NCBI GenBank assembly: GCA_031255275.1
Contig: JAIRSV010000136.1
Coordinates: forward strand, 1 to 8,167
Origin: Proteiniphilum sp.
GTDB lineage: Bacteria; Bacteroidota; Bacteroidia; Bacteroidales; Dysgonomonadaceae
Length of the DNA: 8,167 nucleotides
Reading direction: 5' to 3'
Part shown: in pieces, positions 5,360 through 8,167 of the stretch
How positions within the stretch are numbered: position 1 is the first letter of the stretch
Layout: each line of letters begins with the position of its first letter
Translations under genes and position numbers: made by a program
The notes under the pieces: model-generated
Seen by the model: only the letters and a program-made list of their open reading frames with translations
Databases searched by the model: none
Told to the model about the DNA's origin: nothing

Positions 5360-7748
5360 GAAAAAAACACTGTTATCAATGATCCTGGCGATATGCTTCC
5401 CCCTGACGGCCGGAGCGCAGGATCGCCCCGCTCCCCCGTACGGGCTGACGGTAAACCTGCTGTCACAGGCCGGACAGGTTTACGTAAACGGTTATCCCGC
5501 CGCCATACCGATCGAAGAGGCTGTCTCACGGAGAGAAAATTTCCAGTACGCCGAAATCAGCGTCCGCAAACCCTCATTCGGATGGATGATCCCCCCCGGA
5601 AGAGAGAGTTCCGTACAGACGGCCTGTCGCCTGCTGGTAGCGTCCCGGAAAGACTTCCTGTCGAGAGATTCGGCCGACATGTGGGATTCCGGAAAGATGA
5701 CGGAAAATAATTCGGTCAGCATCCCCTACGCCGGCAGGCCGCTCGAAGAGGGAAAGGTCTATTTCTGGAAGGTAAAGACCTGGGATCATCGCGACGAAGA
5801 GTCAACATTCTCCCGGGTCTCGACATTCAAGATGGCCGACCGGCTCACCGATTACGCCACAGACCGCCATCCGGTGCGGAAGCAGGACGAGTATCCCGTG
5901 AAGATATGCAGAATCGGCGAAGGACGCTATCTTGTCGATTTCGGCAAAGCATCCTTCGGCAGGATACGCGCAAGCCTGTTCTCCGACAGCGGAACCGACA
6001 GCGTAATCCTCCACCTGGGCGAGGCGCTGAGGGAAGGCGCCGTCGACCGCTCTCCGGGAGGCTCCATACGCTACTCCCGCTACGTGACAGACCTCGAAAA
6101 GGGCCGGAACAGCTATGTGATCATCATCCGTCCCGACAGCAGAAATACCGGTACGCAGGCAATCCTCATGCCGGAACATACCGGCGAGGTGACACCGTTT
6201 CGCTACTGCGAACTGGAGAATTACACGCATCCGCTGCAGGAGAGAGATCTGGTGAGGGAGACGGCGTTCTACCCGTTCAACGACTTCGACGCACACTTTC
6301 ACAGTTCCGACAGCGTGCTGAACCGGATCTGGGAGATCAGCAAATACTCCGTCAAAGCCACATCCTTCGCCGGCGTATACGTGGACGGCGACAGAGAAAG
6401 GATTCCCTACGAAGCGGACGCGCTGATCAATCAGCTCTCGCACTACTGCGTGGCGCGCGACGGCAGCATGGCGCGCTATTCGCACGAGTACCTGATCGGG
6501 AAACCTACCTGGCCTACCGAATGGCATTTGCAGTCCGTCCTCATAGCCTGGAACGATTATATGTATACGGGCGACGCGCGTTCGCTGGAACACTTTTATG
6601 AAGATCTGAAGGCCAAGACGCTGACGGCGCTTTCCGATGAAAGGGGCTTTATCAGCACGCGCACGGGGAAGGTGACGCCGGAGGTGCTCCGGTCGATCCG
6701 CTTCGACGGGCAGTTGCGGGATATTGTAGACTGGCCCCACACCGGCATCCTCGGGCTGGAAAAGGAGGAGGGCGGAGAGACCGACGGATTTGTATTTACG
6801 GATGTCAATACAGTCGTCAACGCCTTTCATTACCGTGCCCTCACGCTGATGGCGCAGATTGCCGGGACGCTGGGACGGACGGATGACTGCCGGTTTTATG
6901 AGAGACGCGCCGCCGGACTGAAGCGCTCTTTCAACACATACCTCTACGATGCCGGGAGGGGTGCGTACAGAGATGGAATCGGGACGGATCACACATCGCT
7001 TCACGCCAGCATGTTTCCGTTAGCCTTCGGGCTGGTTCCGGAGAAACAGACCGGCAAAGTATTGCAGTTTATCCATTCGCGGGGGATGGCCTGCAGCGTC
7101 TACGGCGCACAGTTTCTGCTCGACGCCCTCTATGCCGCCTGCGACGCTGACCGGGCGCTGCAACTGCTGACATCCACCGGCGAGAGGAGCTGGTATAACA
7201 TGCTGCGAGCCGGCTCCACCATAACGATGGAGGCCTGGGACGGCAAGTATAAGCCCAATCAGGACTGGAATCATGCCTGGGGTGCGGCGCCGGCTAACCT
7301 GATTCCGCGCGGACTGATGGGGATAGAGCCGCTGGAACCGGGATTCCGGAAGATAAGGATCCGGCCGCAGCCGGGATCTCTGAGATCGGCCGTGATCCGG
7401 CATCCGACCGTCAGGGGCGACGTGACGGTAAGTTTCACGAATGAACCGGGTCAATCGTTCCGGCTCGAAGTAGACATTCCCGCCAATGCGACGGCGGAGG
7501 TATATCTTCCTTTCTATTCGGGCGGCCAGGCTGTGCGTGCGAATGGTCGGCCGGTAAAATACAGGCGGGAGGGAGCTTTTTCGGTAATTGAAGGTGTCGG
7601 ATCGGGGGCATGGGTTTTCGCGGTAGATCGGTCGGAGTCGTTGCTCCCCGGAACGGCACATTCGCAGGGCAAGGTGCGCCCGGCCCCGTCACTGGTACCG
7701 GTACCGGTACCGGTGCGCAGCGGAGCGAAGAAGTCCGCCTGTGAATGA
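5358..7748 (+). CDS. Secreted GH78 alpha-L-rhamnosidase
   Basis: Glycoside hydrolase expected to release terminal alpha-L-rhamnose, probably in the periplasm or outside. Residues 1-20 form a type I signal peptide (KK, hydrophobic core, AGA before Q21); Cys13 does not fit a lipobox. Next comes an Ig-like domain (about 25-150; WDSGK at 109, YFWKVKTWD at 135-143), then a beta-sandwich region, an (alpha/alpha)6 barrel (about 315-654) and a C-terminal beta domain (about 655-756). Catalytic candidates are E347 and D354 in DGDRERIPYEAD (343-354) and E625 in TMEAWD, matching by spacing E572, D579 and E841 of Bacillus GL1 RhaB. The NHAWG signature follows. At 796 aa it is shorter than many multidomain GH78 enzymes. 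The last 40 residues (757-796) look unlike the domain: low complexity, VPVPVPV from a hexanucleotide repeat, ending in the TGA that overlaps ATG at 7745. Substrate unknown. Confidence 0.9.
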   Translation: MKKTLLSMILAICFPLTAGAQDRPAPPYGLTVNLLSQAGQVYVNGYPAAIPIEEAVSRRENFQYAEISVRKPSFGWMIPPGRESSVQTACRLLVASRKDFLSRDSADMWDSGKMTENNSVSIPYAGRPLEEGKVYFWKVKTWDHRDEESTFSRVSTFKMADRLTDYATDRHPVRKQDEYPVKICRIGEGRYLVDFGKASFGRIRASLFSDSGTDSVILHLGEALREGAVDRSPGGSIRYSRYVTDLEKGRNSYVIIIRPDSRNTGTQAILMPEHTGEVTPFRYCELENYTHPLQERDLVRETAFYPFNDFDAHFHSSDSVLNRIWEISKYSVKATSFAGVYVDGDRERIPYEADALINQLSHYCVARDGSMARYSHEYLIGKPTWPTEWHLQSVLIAWNDYMYTGDARSLEHFYEDLKAKTLTALSDERGFISTRTGKVTPEVLRSIRFDGQLRDIVDWPHTGILGLEKEEGGETDGFVFTDVNTVVNAFHYRALTLMAQIAGTLGRTDDCRFYERRAAGLKRSFNTYLYDAGRGAYRDGIGTDHTSLHASMFPLAFGLVPEKQTGKVLQFIHSRGMACSVYGAQFLLDALYAACDADRALQLLTSTGERSWYNMLRAGSTITMEAWDGKYKPNQDWNHAWGAAPANLIPRGLMGIEPLEPGFRKIRIRPQPGSLRSAVIRHPTVRGDVTVSFTNEPGQSFRLEVDIPANATAEVYLPFYSGGQAVRANGRPVKYRREGAFSVIEGVGSGAWVFAVDRSESLLPGTAHSQGKVRPAPSLVPVPVPVRSGAKKSACE
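7694..7715. repeat. Palindromic hexanucleotide repeat (GGTACC)n
   Basis: Three full GGTACC units plus GGTG lie inside the last part of the rhamnosidase reading frame, encoding Val-Pro repeats. Positions 7697-7714 form an 18-bp perfect palindrome (ACCGGTACCGGTACCGGT). It lies about 40 bp before the 21-bp array. Such a sequence can form a hairpin in single-stranded DNA or RNA and is prone to length change. Confidence 0.85.
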
Positions 7749-8149
7749 GACAAAGTTTCCGAGTGCACCGGCAAACCTTCCGAGTGCACCGGCAAACCTT
7801 CCGAGTGCACCGTCAAACTTTCCCAGTGTACCGTCAAACTATCCCAGTGTACCGTCAAACTATCCCAGTGTACCGTCAAACTTTCCTGGTGTACCGGCAA
7901 ACTATCCCAGTGTACCGTCAAACTATCCCAGTGTACCGTCAAACTATCCCAGTGTACCGTCAAACTATCCCAGTGTACCGTCAAACTTTCCCAGTGTATC
8001 GGCAAACTTTCCTGGTGTACCGGCAAACCTTCCGGGTGTACCGGCCAAGTTTCCCGCTTGAGAGGGAAAGAGGGGGCACGGCGCAGCGCTTCGCGTCAGG
8101 GGCAAAATTTTCCACTTGCAAAGTACCTGATTTCCATTTGCATCAGTAG
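7745..8149 (+). CDS. Possible heptapeptide-repeat protein (VYRQT repeats), doubtful
   Basis: A 134-aa reading frame starts at the ATG overlapping the rhamnosidase stop (ATGA at 7745-7748), an arrangement common in translational coupling, and ends at TAG 8147-8149. It is made almost entirely of 7-residue repeats of the form [F/I][R/P/L]V[H/Y]RQT, followed by about 35 unrelated residues rich in Arg, Lys and Ser. The product would be extremely basic, with no signal peptide, membrane segment or recognised domain. Four of the seven main variable positions of the 21-bp unit are third codon positions here, more than in the competing frames (one or two). Against it: two other forward frames and one reverse frame are also open through the array, so openness alone proves nothing. 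No function is proposed. Confidence 0.25.
   Translation: MRQSFRVHRQTFRVHRQTFRVHRQTFPVYRQTIPVYRQTIPVYRQTFLVYRQTIPVYRQTIPVYRQTIPVYRQTIPVYRQTFPVYRQTFLVYRQTFRVYRPSFPLERERGGTAQRFASGAKFSTCKVPDFHLHQ
7756..8056. repeat. 21-bp tandem repeat array (14 units plus a fragment)
   Basis: Fourteen 21-bp units run from 7756 to 8049, and a partial fifteenth (TTTCCCG) reaches 8056. Units begin with TTTCC, CTTCC or TATCC, carry RGTGYACCG in the middle and end in KCAAAC. Units 1-3 (7756-7818) are the GAGTGCACCG type. Six central units (5, 6, 8-11) are identical, with TATCCCAGTGTACCG and TCAAAC. Units 7 and 13 are identical to each other (TTTCCTGGTG type). Unit 14 is diverged (ends GCCAAG). The array begins 8 nt after the rhamnosidase stop. 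It has no spacers, so it is not a CRISPR. Because 21 is divisible by 3, unit gain or loss would not shift reading frame. Confidence 0.97.
8109..8142. repeat. Imperfect 22-bp-spaced repeat after the array
   Basis: TTTCCACTTGCA (8109-8120) and TTTCCATTTGCA (8131-8142) differ at one base of 12 and lie 22 bp apart. Both begin with TTTCC like the array units, but the rest differs. They could be an old remnant of array-like sequence or chance. The rest of 8057-8167 shows no promoter, terminator or gene start that I can support. Confidence 0.35.
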
Positions 8150-8167
8150 AGAAAGAATTTCATCGGA

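Noticed and set aside
5802..7004. 400-codon reading frame on the - strand opposite the rhamnosidase
   Set aside because: It lies wholly antisense to a clear GH78 coding region, has no recognisable motifs, and is explained by GC-rich codon bias.
7665..7674. CAGGGCAAGG shared between the rhamnosidase tail and the terminator stem at 5-14
   Set aside because: A 10-base match without flanking similarity is compatible with chance in a window of this size.
7514..8026. - strand reading frame with LTVHWDS heptapeptides through the array
   Set aside because: Its variable unit positions fall mainly on first and second codon positions, and half of it is antisense to the rhamnosidase end; open frames are expected for a stop-free unit divisible by 3.
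7756..8049. CRISPR array
   Set aside because: Units are directly abutting with no unique spacers, and no cas genes are present.
7741..8061. + strand reading frame from GTG 7741 with FPSVPSN heptapeptides
   Set aside because: Only one of seven variable unit positions is a third codon position in this frame, and the GTG start has no supporting signal.
8050..8069. TTTCCC/GGGAAA hairpin at the end of the array as a terminator
   Set aside because: Only a 6-bp stem, with no T-run following it on either strand.

Overview
The window reads as a GC-rich Bacteroidales-type chromosome segment. The genus cannot be fixed from sequence alone. Three things point there: a Bacteroidetes-style promoter (TTG, 20 nt, TATGTTTG) ahead of the first gene, start codons with A-rich leaders and no clear Shine-Dalgarno, and a gene set and order closely resembling the rhamnose locus described in Bacteroides thetaiotaomicron (rhaK-rhaI-rhaP with an AraC-type RhaR). 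All convincing genes are on the + strand.

Layout. Positions 1-140 hold the rho-independent terminator of an off-window upstream gene, a second GC-rich hairpin and a small heptanucleotide repeat. Positions 141-295 hold the promoter and possible operator of the rha operon. Then follow rhamnulokinase (296-1783), L-rhamnose isomerase (1861-3129) and the L-rhamnose permease RhaT (3133-4161), almost certainly one operon. A 264-bp gap carries a long inverted repeat, five 8-bp repeats, a hairpin with a T8 run (likely operon terminator) and a palindrome ahead of the next gene. Next come an AraC-family regulator resembling Bacteroides RhaR (4426-5340) and, 17 bp later, a secreted GH78 alpha-L-rhamnosidase (5358-7748). 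From 7756 to 8049 lie 14 tandem copies of a 21-bp unit, followed by about 100 bp with no recognisable gene.

How the genes work together. The secreted rhamnosidase would release L-rhamnose from rhamnosylated glycans or glycosides. RhaT imports it, the isomerase makes L-rhamnulose, and the kinase makes L-rhamnulose-1-phosphate. The AraC-type protein would sense rhamnose and activate the set. The aldolase and lactaldehyde reductase that complete the pathway are not in this window.

The core genes are conventional. The least explained part is the 3' end: the rhamnosidase reading frame runs past its expected domain end into a palindromic hexanucleotide repeat, stops at a TGA overlapping an ATG, and abuts the 21-bp array. 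The array is open in all three forward frames and one reverse frame. Its variation pattern slightly favours the frame that starts at that ATG (VYRQT heptapeptides), but a non-coding minisatellite is at least as likely.
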